From positions 64,001-107,896 of IMG/VR virus record IMGVR_UViG_3300033149_001657: a stretch of 43,896 nucleotides of DNA; one strand, written 5' to 3'. The position numbers and the translations under genes are program-made. The notes under the pieces are model-generated. The model did not search any database. It was not told the origin of the DNA and saw only the letters and a program-made list of their open reading frames with translations. The DNA comes from a virus. Shown here one piece after another: positions 6,022 through 13,098 of the stretch. Every line of letters starts with the position of its first letter. Position 1 is the first letter of the stretch.

Positions 6022-8963
6022 TCTAGTGTCCTCCTCTCATAGATTCTATAACCATAATAATATGATTTGAGATACACACATCTGAATATACTAGCTAATG
6101 GACATGCTACTGGAAACCTAAGAGACTGAATCTTTAACTTTGTCATCTCTTCATATCTAGGTCTACCAAATATCATTTTCAATGGGCAAACCGACTTGTC
6201 CTCACTAAATGGACATAATTCCAAATCAAGTACTATTTCCTTAGAAAGCTCAGCTGGTCCAGTTCCTAGCTTAGCTATTCTCTCTACAGTCGTAAGAGTA
6301 TCTGGCTCTTTCTTGTCCAGTCTCTTCTCTTTAAAATAAGGAAACATCCATGTGTAATAATATTTGCCATCTTTAGTTTCATACCGTCTGATTCTAATTG
6401 GCATCACAGTGATGATGTCTCCTCTCCTACACTTGACATCTGTAGCATAACTTCTTCCTATAATTGCATAGTGCTTACCCTTGTACTCTACAACCTTATT
6501 CTTTGGAAAGTCATCTACTTTATCCTCTGGTATCAAATAGACAGAGACATACATATAGTTCCCTAATGGTTCACCAGTCTCCTTTCTCTTCTTTTCTATT
6601 ACATCCCATACCATTACATCTATTTCTTTGAGATTCTTGAGCTTAGCCCATCCTTCAACTCTGTTCTCTCCCTTATACTTGACTGGATATGTTGAATCAG
6701 CTGCTTTAGCTACTACTCCTTCAGAACCATTTACACGTCTCATCTTCTCAACAGCTGCTAAGAACTCTCTTGGAGAATCAACATAAATTGATCTTACCAC
6801 ATCAAGATATTTTGTATTCTTTGGAACTATCTTCTCCAATAGTTTAAATCTCTCAGAATATGGCAGATTCACTACAGGTTTCCCATTGTAATACATGATA
6901 TCATAGAACACATAGACAATTCTCTTCTCCAGATCTGGAGAAACTCTTCCAATTGTAATAGCAGCTGTATCTTCTCTTTCCATCAAGTCATAATTATTTC
7001 TCTTTAGCTTAGCAGATTTAACAGAGACATTTGAAGGTATCTCAAAAGCTACCATCTCTCCATCAAGAATACAACTATCACACTTAAGACTATCTTTGAT
7101 TTCTTTAATTATATTTGGGAACTGTTTAGCTCTATCTCTCTGTCTATCTTCTGTAAATATCTTAATAAGGTCCTTATCTTTGTCAACATGAAGTTGCATT
7201 CTGCGTCCATCAACCTTTTCCTGTACGAAGATTCCTTTATCTATGTATTCTTTAGCCCAATTCTCATACATCTCTTTGGAATCCCAGAACTCATATTTCT
7301 CGAACCCACTCTTTGGTTTGGCACCTATTATCGGTTTTCCTATCTTTATCTCTTTAGATAAATGTTCAAAACGGAATGGACCAAATCCTCTAACCATTTG
7401 ACTGTAAGGGATCTTAAAGAATCCTTTTCTATAGACATTTAGAGAATATCCAATTAAAGGACCGTATTTGTCAAAGACTGGATGTATTCTTCTCCCTAAC
7501 CATCTAGGAGAAATTGATTTTAATGCTCTAACTATCCTTGGATCATATTCTCCTTTTATGATGATATCAATATCATGATCCTTAGGGATTTTCCCCTCAT
7601 TCACTAATCGTCCAGCTATATACATATCATATGGTTCATCATTTAATATGATATGTATTGGAAGTGATTTCATTACATCTTCTAAAGTTATGTAGTCTCC
7701 TTCTGGTTCTGGCATCTCTTCTGATTGGAAAATAGCTTTTGGTGTTGGATATTCAGACACTTCTAACTCCACAGCTTTCTCCAGAATATTATTTCCTTTG
7801 TTCTCTTCCCATAGACCTCTCTTATAAAGTTCAATACCCACGAATACAGCTGCATCGTGGATATTTTCTGGTATCTTCTCTGGAGTATCAGCTGAGTGTT
7901 CCGCCATATCTACTAACAATCTCCATAGTGAAATTAGATCTTCATCTGTAAGTGATATAACAAACTCTGCATCTATATCTTCTATTCTCATTCCTTCTGG
8001 AAGTGAGAATAGTAACTGTGATTGTTCTTCTTTCCAAGGAATATTCTCTTTACCTATTTGTTTCACAATCCACTCAAATAATTCTCTAGCATGTTTCTTG
8101 TATGTCTCTGGTTTATTGAACGTAAACTTAGTAATCTCTTTCTTCTTGTATTCATTGTATCTCCTAATCATTTCTTTAGCAATAGATAATCCAAGCTTTT
8201 TGGTATCATCTATAGTAATTGGAGTACCATCCTTTCTTTTAAGAGCCTTACCTTCTTTAATCGAAGAGTACCAAGCTAATACTATTCTCCAGTCATCAGC
8301 TAGAGATCTATCATCCACATTCTTTATATTCCTAATATAATCTTCAACCGATTCTCTGATTAGATAAACAATTCTATCACAAGCTGTTCTAGATAAATGA
8401 ATCATACCTCTATCTAACATTTCATTTGCTATTATAAAGTGTGCTTCACAACATGGTGAGAATAATTCTGTGTATGAATGATAGAAAGCATGATACTTCT
8501 CCAGTTCTTCATTCATCATTTCACTTGGTTTGATAAATTCTATATTTTCAGCTCTAACAAATGTCTGAATTCCCTTTGGTATTCTTACTGGCTTAGGAAC
8601 TGAAAACGGTTTGAACATGAATTCATAAACATATAATGGTTCAGACCAATCCCATTCTTTGTATTCTTCTTCTGTTATCTTATGTTGATCTCTTAGCTTA
8701 TCAAATTCTTCTTTAGTTATCTTCTTAGGTTCTTTTAACCAAATTATCCCATAACATAGATCACCAGAAATAAGATACAGTGGTTCATCAATATGTTTCT
8801 TAAATTTACGATGTTTAACAATTAGTGTTTTCTTACCTTTCCATATAAGTTCACTATGAGGTTCTGTCAAATACAAACCCATCTTAGGTTCTTTAGGAAA
8901 CTCTTTAGGTATAATTGGTTCTATATCCTCAGGCTTAAGCTGTAACATTTCTTTCTCACTCAT
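6018..8963 (-). CDS. Multidomain ATP-dependent DNA ligase
   Basis: Seals DNA nicks by the ATP-dependent lysine-adenylate route. Counting from the upstream GTG (8981), the ligase core lies at about 575-880: motif I EKVDGRR (nucleophile Lys589), LDGEM (639-643), FYDIMYYNGK (692-701), EGVVAKA (754-760) and WAKLK (778-782), then an OB fold. Before it are an ASCH/PUA-like domain (about 34-150, LYLTEP...W-GKKT), a helical region (150-400), and a nucleotidyltransferase-like segment with AGRLVNEGK and DHDIDIII (455-476). After it a C-terminal module has Cys923, Cys932, Cys960 and Cys968, perhaps a zinc or Fe-S site. About 980 residues is far above the usual 300-600. Start: the ATG at 8963 lies about 13 bases downstream of the start site predicted from a TTTAAAT box at 9000-9006; the GTG at 8981 would lie upstream of it. 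First gene of its operon. Confidence 0.85.
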   Translation of the reverse strand: MSEKEMLQLKPEDIEPIIPKEFPKEPKMGLYLTEPHSELIWKGKKTLIVKHRKFKKHIDEPLYLISGDLCYGIIWLKEPKKITKEEFDKLRDQHKITEEEYKEWDWSEPLYVYEFMFKPFSVPKPVRIPKGIQTFVRAENIEFIKPSEMMNEELEKYHAFYHSYTELFSPCCEAHFIIANEMLDRGMIHLSRTACDRIVYLIRESVEDYIRNIKNVDDRSLADDWRIVLAWYSSIKEGKALKRKDGTPITIDDTKKLGLSIAKEMIRRYNEYKKKEITKFTFNKPETYKKHARELFEWIVKQIGKENIPWKEEQSQLLFSLPEGMRIEDIDAEFVISLTDEDLISLWRLLVDMAEHSADTPEKIPENIHDAAVFVGIELYKRGLWEENKGNNILEKAVELEVSEYPTPKAIFQSEEMPEPEGDYITLEDVMKSLPIHIILNDEPYDMYIAGRLVNEGKIPKDHDIDIIIKGEYDPRIVRALKSISPRWLGRRIHPVFDKYGPLIGYSLNVYRKGFFKIPYSQMVRGFGPFRFEHLSKEIKIGKPIIGAKPKSGFEKYEFWDSKEMYENWAKEYIDKGIFVQEKVDGRRMQLHVDKDKDLIKIFTEDRQRDRAKQFPNIIKEIKDSLKCDSCILDGEMVAFEIPSNVSVKSAKLKRNNYDLMEREDTAAITIGRVSPDLEKRIVYVFYDIMYYNGKPVVNLPYSERFKLLEKIVPKNTKYLDVVRSIYVDSPREFLAAVEKMRRVNGSEGVVAKAADSTYPVKYKGENRVEGWAKLKNLKEIDVMVWDVIEKKRKETGEPLGNYMYVSVYLIPEDKVDDFPKNKVVEYKGKHYAIIGRSYATDVKCRRGDIITVMPIRIRRYETKDGKYYYTWMFPYFKEKRLDKKEPDTLTTVERIAKLGTGPAELSKEIVLDLELCPFSEDKSVCPLKMIFGRPRYEEMTKLKIQSLRFPVACPLASIFRCVYLKSYYYGYRIYERRTLE

Positions 8964-8999
8964 AGTAACTAAATCCCTCACATTAAATTCAACATTATC

Positions 9000-9006
9000 T
9001 TTAAAT
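9000..9006 (-). promoter_or_regulatory. TATA-like box for ligase operon
   Basis: ATTTAAA on the minus strand. A start site about 26 bases downstream (near 8977) would leave a short leader containing GAGGG before the ATG at 8963. Prediction from sequence only. Confidence 0.4.
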
Positions 9007-9089
9007 AATAATATTATCTTTACATTATATTCTTGTTCTAACAGCTTAATATATTCTCCTAACTTATTGCCTAGTTTGATGAATTTGAT

Positions 9090-9152
9090 AAAAAAAAAGA
9101 TATGAAAAAAAAAACAGAGATTTCTTCTTTGATTTGAGTCATCGAAGTCTCT
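9090..9152 (-). terminator. Hairpin plus oligo-T tracts, minus strand
   Basis: On the minus strand AGAGACTTC (9152-9144) can pair with GAAATCTCT (9124-9116), nine pairs with one wobble and a 19-base loop. It is followed by a run of ten T (9114-9105) and another of nine T (9098-9090). This looks like an intrinsic or oligo-T terminator, yet no minus-strand gene is visible between it and the plus-strand capsid gene, so it may end a short untranslated RNA. Confidence 0.4.
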
Positions 9153-9208
9153 ACTTATCAGTGATTCTAGTTTAGAAACATTGATTGAAGAGTGTATATG
9201 ATATTTTT

Positions 9209-9364
9209 ATGCCATTATATTGGAAGAGAAATTATTCATCTTTATGTAAATCTCCAAAGTTAGTTACTATTTTAGTCTTACCTATAGTAGCATTGATAAT
9301 ATATTTTATGTATTTGAATATCCATACTCCTAATGATTATTGTAATTACGTATCTCTCTACTAA
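9209..9364 (+). CDS. Possible small membrane peptide
   Basis: A 51-codon open frame in the intergenic region encodes a basic N terminus followed by one hydrophobic stretch (VTILVLPIVALIIYFMYL). No ribosome binding site is visible and it overlaps the first TACGTA element, so it may be chance. It is listed because this roughly 510-base gap otherwise holds only regulatory-looking DNA. Confidence 0.2.
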   Translation: MPLYWKRNYSSLCKSPKLVTILVLPIVALIIYFMYLNIHTPNDYCNYVSLY

Positions 9365-9418
9365 ATATAAGTTAAATAGTATAGCTATACGTAATTAAAT
9401 AGCTATAATACGTATTAT
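9343..9418. promoter_or_regulatory. TACGTA palindrome cluster (candidate operators)
   Basis: TAATTACGTA (9343-9352) and TACGTAATTA (9388-9397) form a perfect 10-bp inverted repeat. A separate perfect 14-bp palindrome ATAATACGTATTAT follows at 9405-9418. All three copies of the TACGTA core lie in the 85 bases just upstream of the TATA-like box of capsid gene 2, where an archaeal repressor or activator would bind. Confidence 0.5.
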
Positions 9419-9424
9419 TTAATC

Positions 9425-9432
9425 TTTAAATA
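9425..9432 (+). promoter_or_regulatory. TATA-like box for capsid gene 2 operon
   Basis: TTTAAATA about 45 bases upstream of the ATG. A start near 9454 leaves a short leader that includes GAGGTGA (9459-9465), eight bases before the ATG. This is a strong late-gene style expression signal. Confidence 0.5.
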
Positions 9433-9473
9433 GCACTGTTCATATTTATTAGTAGATAGAGGTGAAATAAAGA

Positions 9474-10535
9474 ATGAAAAACATTACAGAACTAGCTGTT
9501 GGCACAGCAGATGTAGCTGCAATTACAGCTAAGGCTATATCTGATTCTATAGAAGAGGTCACAAGACAGACCAATGTGTTTGCTCAACTATTTAAGCCTA
9601 ACAGAGATCTTGTTGGAGCCAATAAACCAAGAGAGATAGTTTTTCCTAAGAAATCTACTGGAATATCTGTTACTTGGGGAGTTTCTCCTGGATCTTCAGT
9701 ATCTCCTAGCTCATTCTCATATGATTCAGTGACTATTGCAGTTCAAAAAGTTGGTATTCAGCTTCAATTCACAAATGAGGCTCTTGAAATGGCTCTTAGA
9801 GATGTTATTCAAGATCATATCTATGAAACTGGTCTTGAATATGCAGAAGCTGTAGATGCTCGTGCTCAGACTGTCCTTCTTGATCTAAAGAGTGATACCA
9901 TTACTTCATGGACTGGTGGATCCATAGGAGCTGCAACTGCACCTGTAATCAGTATTACATCTGTGTCTGGAGCCACTATAGAGAGTGTCAAGTATGATGA
10001 AGGAAGTGTCATATTAACTGGCTCAGTGGCAGCTGCTACAGTGGTTTATACTTATGCTAACAGACTTAAGTCAACTACACTATGGGTTGGAGCTTCCTCA
10101 GCTGGCAGCTTATCACCTAAAGACATACTCAGAGCTAGAGCCAAAATGATTGGTCAGTACAGAGATCCAGATGTCGTTATTATCAATCCAGTCGACACTA
10201 CGACACTATTCTTTGATTCTAATGTTAAACTTGTAGATGCTTCTCAGTATGGTGGAAGAGAACCTCTTCTAAATGGCGAACTTGGAAAACTCTTTGGCAT
10301 GAAAATTGTAATGTCCACTGGTGCTCCTGAAGGATGTGCTATATTAGTCGACACCAAGAGACTTGGATATGATGTTAGAAAGAGAGAACTAGAAGGTACA
10401 AGAGAAGTCAAGCCTGGTCTTGACTCAGTCTTCTATTACTTCTGGGCTGAGAGAGACTTTGGTGTTGTTGATGACTATGCAGTAGCAGCTGTAGTGAATG
10501 CAGCTAACTCAGATTCAACATATCCAGCTTCTTAA
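9474..10535 (+). CDS. HK97-type major capsid protein, copy 2
   Basis: Full-length paralog (353 residues) of the capsid protein at 35-1105. The same blocks occur in the same order: ELA-GTADV at the N terminus, NEALEM..RDV (101-111), D-RAQT, LDLKSDTITSW-GG, a beta-rich insert with GSVILTGSVAAATVVYTYAN, then GELG, APEG, RLGY-V-KRELE. It lies on the opposite strand, divergent from the protease-scaffold operon, and heads an operon with adaptor, head-closure, tail-completion and tail-terminator-like genes, the usual order after a capsid gene. GAGGTGA lies eight bases before the ATG. A perfect hairpin follows the stop. It may be the true hexamer-forming protein with copy 1 as vertex or alternative subunit, or the reverse; sequence alone does not decide. 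Confidence 0.88.
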   Translation: MKNITELAVGTADVAAITAKAISDSIEEVTRQTNVFAQLFKPNRDLVGANKPREIVFPKKSTGISVTWGVSPGSSVSPSSFSYDSVTIAVQKVGIQLQFTNEALEMALRDVIQDHIYETGLEYAEAVDARAQTVLLDLKSDTITSWTGGSIGAATAPVISITSVSGATIESVKYDEGSVILTGSVAAATVVYTYANRLKSTTLWVGASSAGSLSPKDILRARAKMIGQYRDPDVVIINPVDTTTLFFDSNVKLVDASQYGGREPLLNGELGKLFGMKIVMSTGAPEGCAILVDTKRLGYDVRKRELEGTREVKPGLDSVFYYFWAERDFGVVDDYAVAAVVNAANSDSTYPAS

Positions 10536-10563
10536 ACAGCTAGTATCTAGTTCATGTGAATTT

Positions 10564-10594
10564 GCCTATTATCTCTGTCTTCGGGATAATAGGC
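10564..10594 (+). terminator. Perfect stem-loop after capsid gene 2
   Basis: GCCTATTATC (10564-10573) and GATAATAGGC (10585-10594) form a perfect 10-bp stem with an 11-base loop, 29 bases past the stop. No long T tract follows, so it may protect or cap the 3' end of a highly expressed capsid mRNA, or attenuate read-through into the connector genes. Confidence 0.6.
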
Positions 10595-10659
10595 GTATTG
10601 TATTTCTGTAAAAGAATTAAAATAGCAGTTTACACTATCTTTTAATTGGTGACTATTTA

Positions 10660-11301
10660 ATGGGTTATGCAACAATAAATGAGGTTAGGAATTTAACAGG
10701 ACTAACTGACACTGATATAGACGATACTGACTTGTCTGATCTCATTGACTTAGCAACTAAGATGATAGTTGAAGATATGACAATTTCAGTTATAGATGAA
10801 GAACCATCTGGCAAAATAAATGGCTCAAACACTACGTTTACTGTCTATCACTATCCTATTGCAGACATAGATGGAGATGGACAAGTGACTGGTTCTGATA
10901 TAACCGTTTACACTTGGACAGATGATGACGATCCAAGTACCAAGAGCACAGTTTCTATAAACACTGTTTATCCACGTAATGGAATCATAATCCTACAGAA
11001 TCCACCATCTACTTCCATAGAGAAAATAACAATTGATTATGCCTACACATGGGAAGAAAACATCGATTGGGATCTTGTTAAGATAGCTTGTTCCTGGTTA
11101 ACAGCTTATCTGTTCTGTGTCAAGAAGTTTACCACTGTACCAGAGTCCGTTGTAAGAGGTCCAGTAAGATTCAGATATTATACAAAACCATACAATGAAT
11201 ATCTAAAAAACTACTATCATGTCATGTCTCTGATTAAGAGCAAGAACCATGTTAAGAAGACACATTCAGAGATGACTCTCAGGAGGACTAAACTAACATG
11301 A
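10660..11301 (+). CDS. Head-tail adaptor with Ca-binding insert
   Basis: Probably the connector (gp6/gp15-like) that joins the portal. The N-terminal helices (YATINEVRNLTGLTDTDIDD...LIDLATKMIVEDM) and C-terminal helices (DWDLVKIACSWLTAYLF) fit a helical-bundle adaptor. Between them is a beta-rich insert (about 46-130) containing a 12-residue EF-hand/dockerin-type loop, Asp69, Asp71, Asp73 and Asp80 with Gly between. The insert ends NGIIILQNPP...ITIDYAYTW, which resembles the insert of both capsid proteins. First of four overlapping connector genes; a GGTGA lies eight bases before the ATG. Confidence 0.68.
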   Translation: MGYATINEVRNLTGLTDTDIDDTDLSDLIDLATKMIVEDMTISVIDEEPSGKINGSNTTFTVYHYPIADIDGDGQVTGSDITVYTWTDDDDPSTKSTVSINTVYPRNGIIILQNPPSTSIEKITIDYAYTWEENIDWDLVKIACSWLTAYLFCVKKFTTVPESVVRGPVRFRYYTKPYNEYLKNYYHVMSLIKSKNHVKKTHSEMTLRRTKLT

Positions 11302-11678
11302 GTTCTGTGATGGATACCTCATGGCATCAGAATAAACTAATAGATACTTATGGTCAGGACATAGCTATTTACAAATACACAATATCTACAGATGAGAATG
11401 GTATTGTTGAAAGCGAGATTTGTTATGATACGATAGTAACTAAAGGCTGGATAATTCCAGTTACTGGTCTTATGGAAGTATGGGAGATCATTGGTTATAG
11501 AGTAGAAGGAGACTATTCAATATGTATTCCAAACACAGTCACTGTCTCCACACAAGACAGAGTCAAACTCCCTGATGACACTACCTGGAGAATACGTTCA
11601 ATAGTCAAACACTGGGACTTCAACAACGTAGCTTACATTGAACTCATAGTGGGAAGAGATAGTGGTGAGGTCGAATGA
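11298..11678 (+). CDS. Head-closure (neck) protein
   Basis: 126 residues, mostly beta, with an ending typical of small head-closure/stopper proteins of the SPP1 gp16 kind: VKLPDDTTWRIRSIVKHWDFNNVAYIEL, a strand-turn-strand that resembles 'D.I.....WrV..v....'. It follows the adaptor with an ATGA overlap and precedes the tail-completion protein, the conserved order in siphoviruses. It would plug the portal channel after packaging. Sequence match is weak; gene order carries much of the call. Confidence 0.6.
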   Translation: MSSVMDTSWHQNKLIDTYGQDIAIYKYTISTDENGIVESEICYDTIVTKGWIIPVTGLMEVWEIIGYRVEGDYSICIPNTVTVSTQDRVKLPDDTTWRIRSIVKHWDFNNVAYIELIVGRDSGEVE

Positions 11679-12091
11679 TAAAAGCAAGTTTTGAATTTAC
11701 AGATAAAAAGCTTCATAACTTAATTACTGGTTTAAGCAGAGCTAGTGTTGACGGAATATTCGATGGATGTACCCCTATGATAGATGAAATCAATGAACGA
11801 TCTGAAAAAGAATATGTAATCACTGCCAGCTACACAGATATGGAAGTACTGGTCAGACCTATAGATGAAGATTTTGAAATTGAAAGAGGTAAGAAGATTC
11901 TACTTTCTGAAGAGACAATGACATATCGTTCAAAGTGTTACATAGCTCCCCTAATAAAAGAGAGAGGGCGAGAGGGAGGTACTCAACCAATAGGATGGAT
12001 AACTAGATCTGAACTATTGAGCATATTTAGAAAATGGAAACGATATATATCTTCAACTGTAAAAGACAATATTCTAAGTAGTATGAGGTGA
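11675..12091 (+). CDS. Tail-completion (HK97 gp10-like) protein
   Basis: 138 residues with the size and layout of HK97 gp10/SPP1 gp17-type proteins: N-terminal helix (KKLHNLITGLSRASVDGIFDG), a mid-region with EKEYVITASYTDMEVLVRP, and a C-terminal helix. It overlaps both neighbours by four bases, so it is translated as a unit with them. Assigned to the head-tail joining module mainly from position between the head-closure and tail-terminator-like genes. Confidence 0.5.
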   Translation: MIKASFEFTDKKLHNLITGLSRASVDGIFDGCTPMIDEINERSEKEYVITASYTDMEVLVRPIDEDFEIERGKKILLSEETMTYRSKCYIAPLIKERGREGGTQPIGWITRSELLSIFRKWKRYISSTVKDNILSSMR

Positions 12092-12096
12092 ATAAA

Positions 12097-12987
12097 ATGC
12101 CATTTAGTCTAGAATCCATTAAAACCAGTATCAGAGATACATTAAGAGCCTATCTCTATCCTCAGTGTCTATATGGTTCTGAAGAACATACATTATCTAC
12201 TACCTTGAATATTATAGAAGTAGCTCAGTCATTCAAACCATACTCAAAGTTTTATAGAAACGTAACTCCATATTCAAATACAGTACCAATAACTATCAAG
12301 CTTAAGAAAATAGGAGATCCAGATGATGATATAGTTGTTTCACTACAATCTAGTTCTAACAATCTTCCATCTGATTCTACCTTGGGAGCTTACACAATTT
12401 CAGCTTCTGATGTTTCAAGTACTTTAGATACTGTTTCAGCTAATATTCCTATAACTTCAATGCTTGGTTCAAATACTGAATACTGGATAGTAGTTTCTCC
12501 ATTAAATACACCTTCTACTACAGATTGCTATGCAATTGGTAAGGACAGTGTTGATAGTCACTATTGGATTGGTACTAGTCTATATAGAGAATCGGGTGAT
12601 TCATGGTCAAGTTTGAATGTTGATTTGTATTTTGATGTGGATACTCCAAACTGGATCTATACATCATATCCAAGATCTGATCTAAGTCTGAATTCGTATC
12701 CAAGAATAGCTGTTGATGTAATAGGTAGAAGAGTTAATCAGAGATGGATAGATAAAAGACTATCAGAATACTGGTTAGAAATACTAATAATGGTTTATAG
12801 CAGATATCCAAACGAGCTTGATGACATAGTGTCTTATGTTGATAGATCTCTATTCAAAGAAAGAGTCAATATCTCTGGTATTAAAAGGATAGACTCTTCT
12901 GTAATTAGTCCTATAAGCAATGTAAGGAACATCATCTATGCTCGTGGCATAAGATACACTGCTATTTATCAAATGATTTCTGATTGA
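12097..12987 (+). CDS. Tail-terminator-like protein with beta insert
   Basis: The two ends resemble a small tail terminator: helix SLESIKTSIRDTLRAYL at the start, and YPRIAVDVIGRRVNQRWIDKRLSEYWLEILIMVYS...GIRYTAIYQM in the last 90 residues. Between them, at about 45-195, is an extra all-beta domain (AQSFKPYSKFYRN..VPITIKL..., NTEYWIVVSP, GDSWSSLNVDLYFDV) typical of jelly-roll, carbohydrate-binding-like modules. Start: ATG 12097 has GAGGTGA five bases upstream; the GTG at 12088 overlaps that site. The insert might reach a host glycan from the neck. Its 3' end overlaps an opposing zinc-ribbon gene by 138 bases. Confidence 0.58.
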   Translation: MPFSLESIKTSIRDTLRAYLYPQCLYGSEEHTLSTTLNIIEVAQSFKPYSKFYRNVTPYSNTVPITIKLKKIGDPDDDIVVSLQSSSNNLPSDSTLGAYTISASDVSSTLDTVSANIPITSMLGSNTEYWIVVSPLNTPSTTDCYAIGKDSVDSHYWIGTSLYRESGDSWSSLNVDLYFDVDTPNWIYTSYPRSDLSLNSYPRIAVDVIGRRVNQRWIDKRLSEYWLEILIMVYSRYPNELDDIVSYVDRSLFKERVNISGIKRIDSSVISPISNVRNIIYARGIRYTAIYQMISD

Positions 12988-13098
12988 TTTCTTGTTTCTT
13001 TTAGACCACTTATAGTGACATGATCTACACTCATATACATATCTTAGAATCTTTACCTTCTTGCAGCCACATCTTGGACATCTAACTTTATTCTTCAT
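12850..13098 (-). CDS. Zinc-ribbon small protein
   Basis: 82 residues. The N-terminal third is a clear zinc ribbon (VRCPRCGCKKVKI...YECRSCHYKW, two Cys-x2-Cys pairs) followed by a basic patch. The rest is encoded antisense to the end of the tail-terminator-like gene. Start: ATG 13098 overlaps the stop of the upstream epimerase as ATGA; the ATG nine bases earlier is possible. A 138-base convergent overlap is unusual in this compact genome. The ribbon may be the only conserved part. Function unknown; DNA or RNA binding is plausible. Confidence 0.6.
   Translation of the reverse strand: MKNKVRCPRCGCKKVKILRYVYECRSCHYKWSKRNKKSIRNHLINSSVSYATSIDDVPYIAYRTNYRRVYPFNTRDIDSFFE

Noticed and set aside
6018-8981. 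A LigD-type primase-polymerase domain in the ligase N-terminal half
   Set aside because: No AEP motifs were found; the DxD segment with AGRLVNEGK looks like a nucleotidyltransferase instead.
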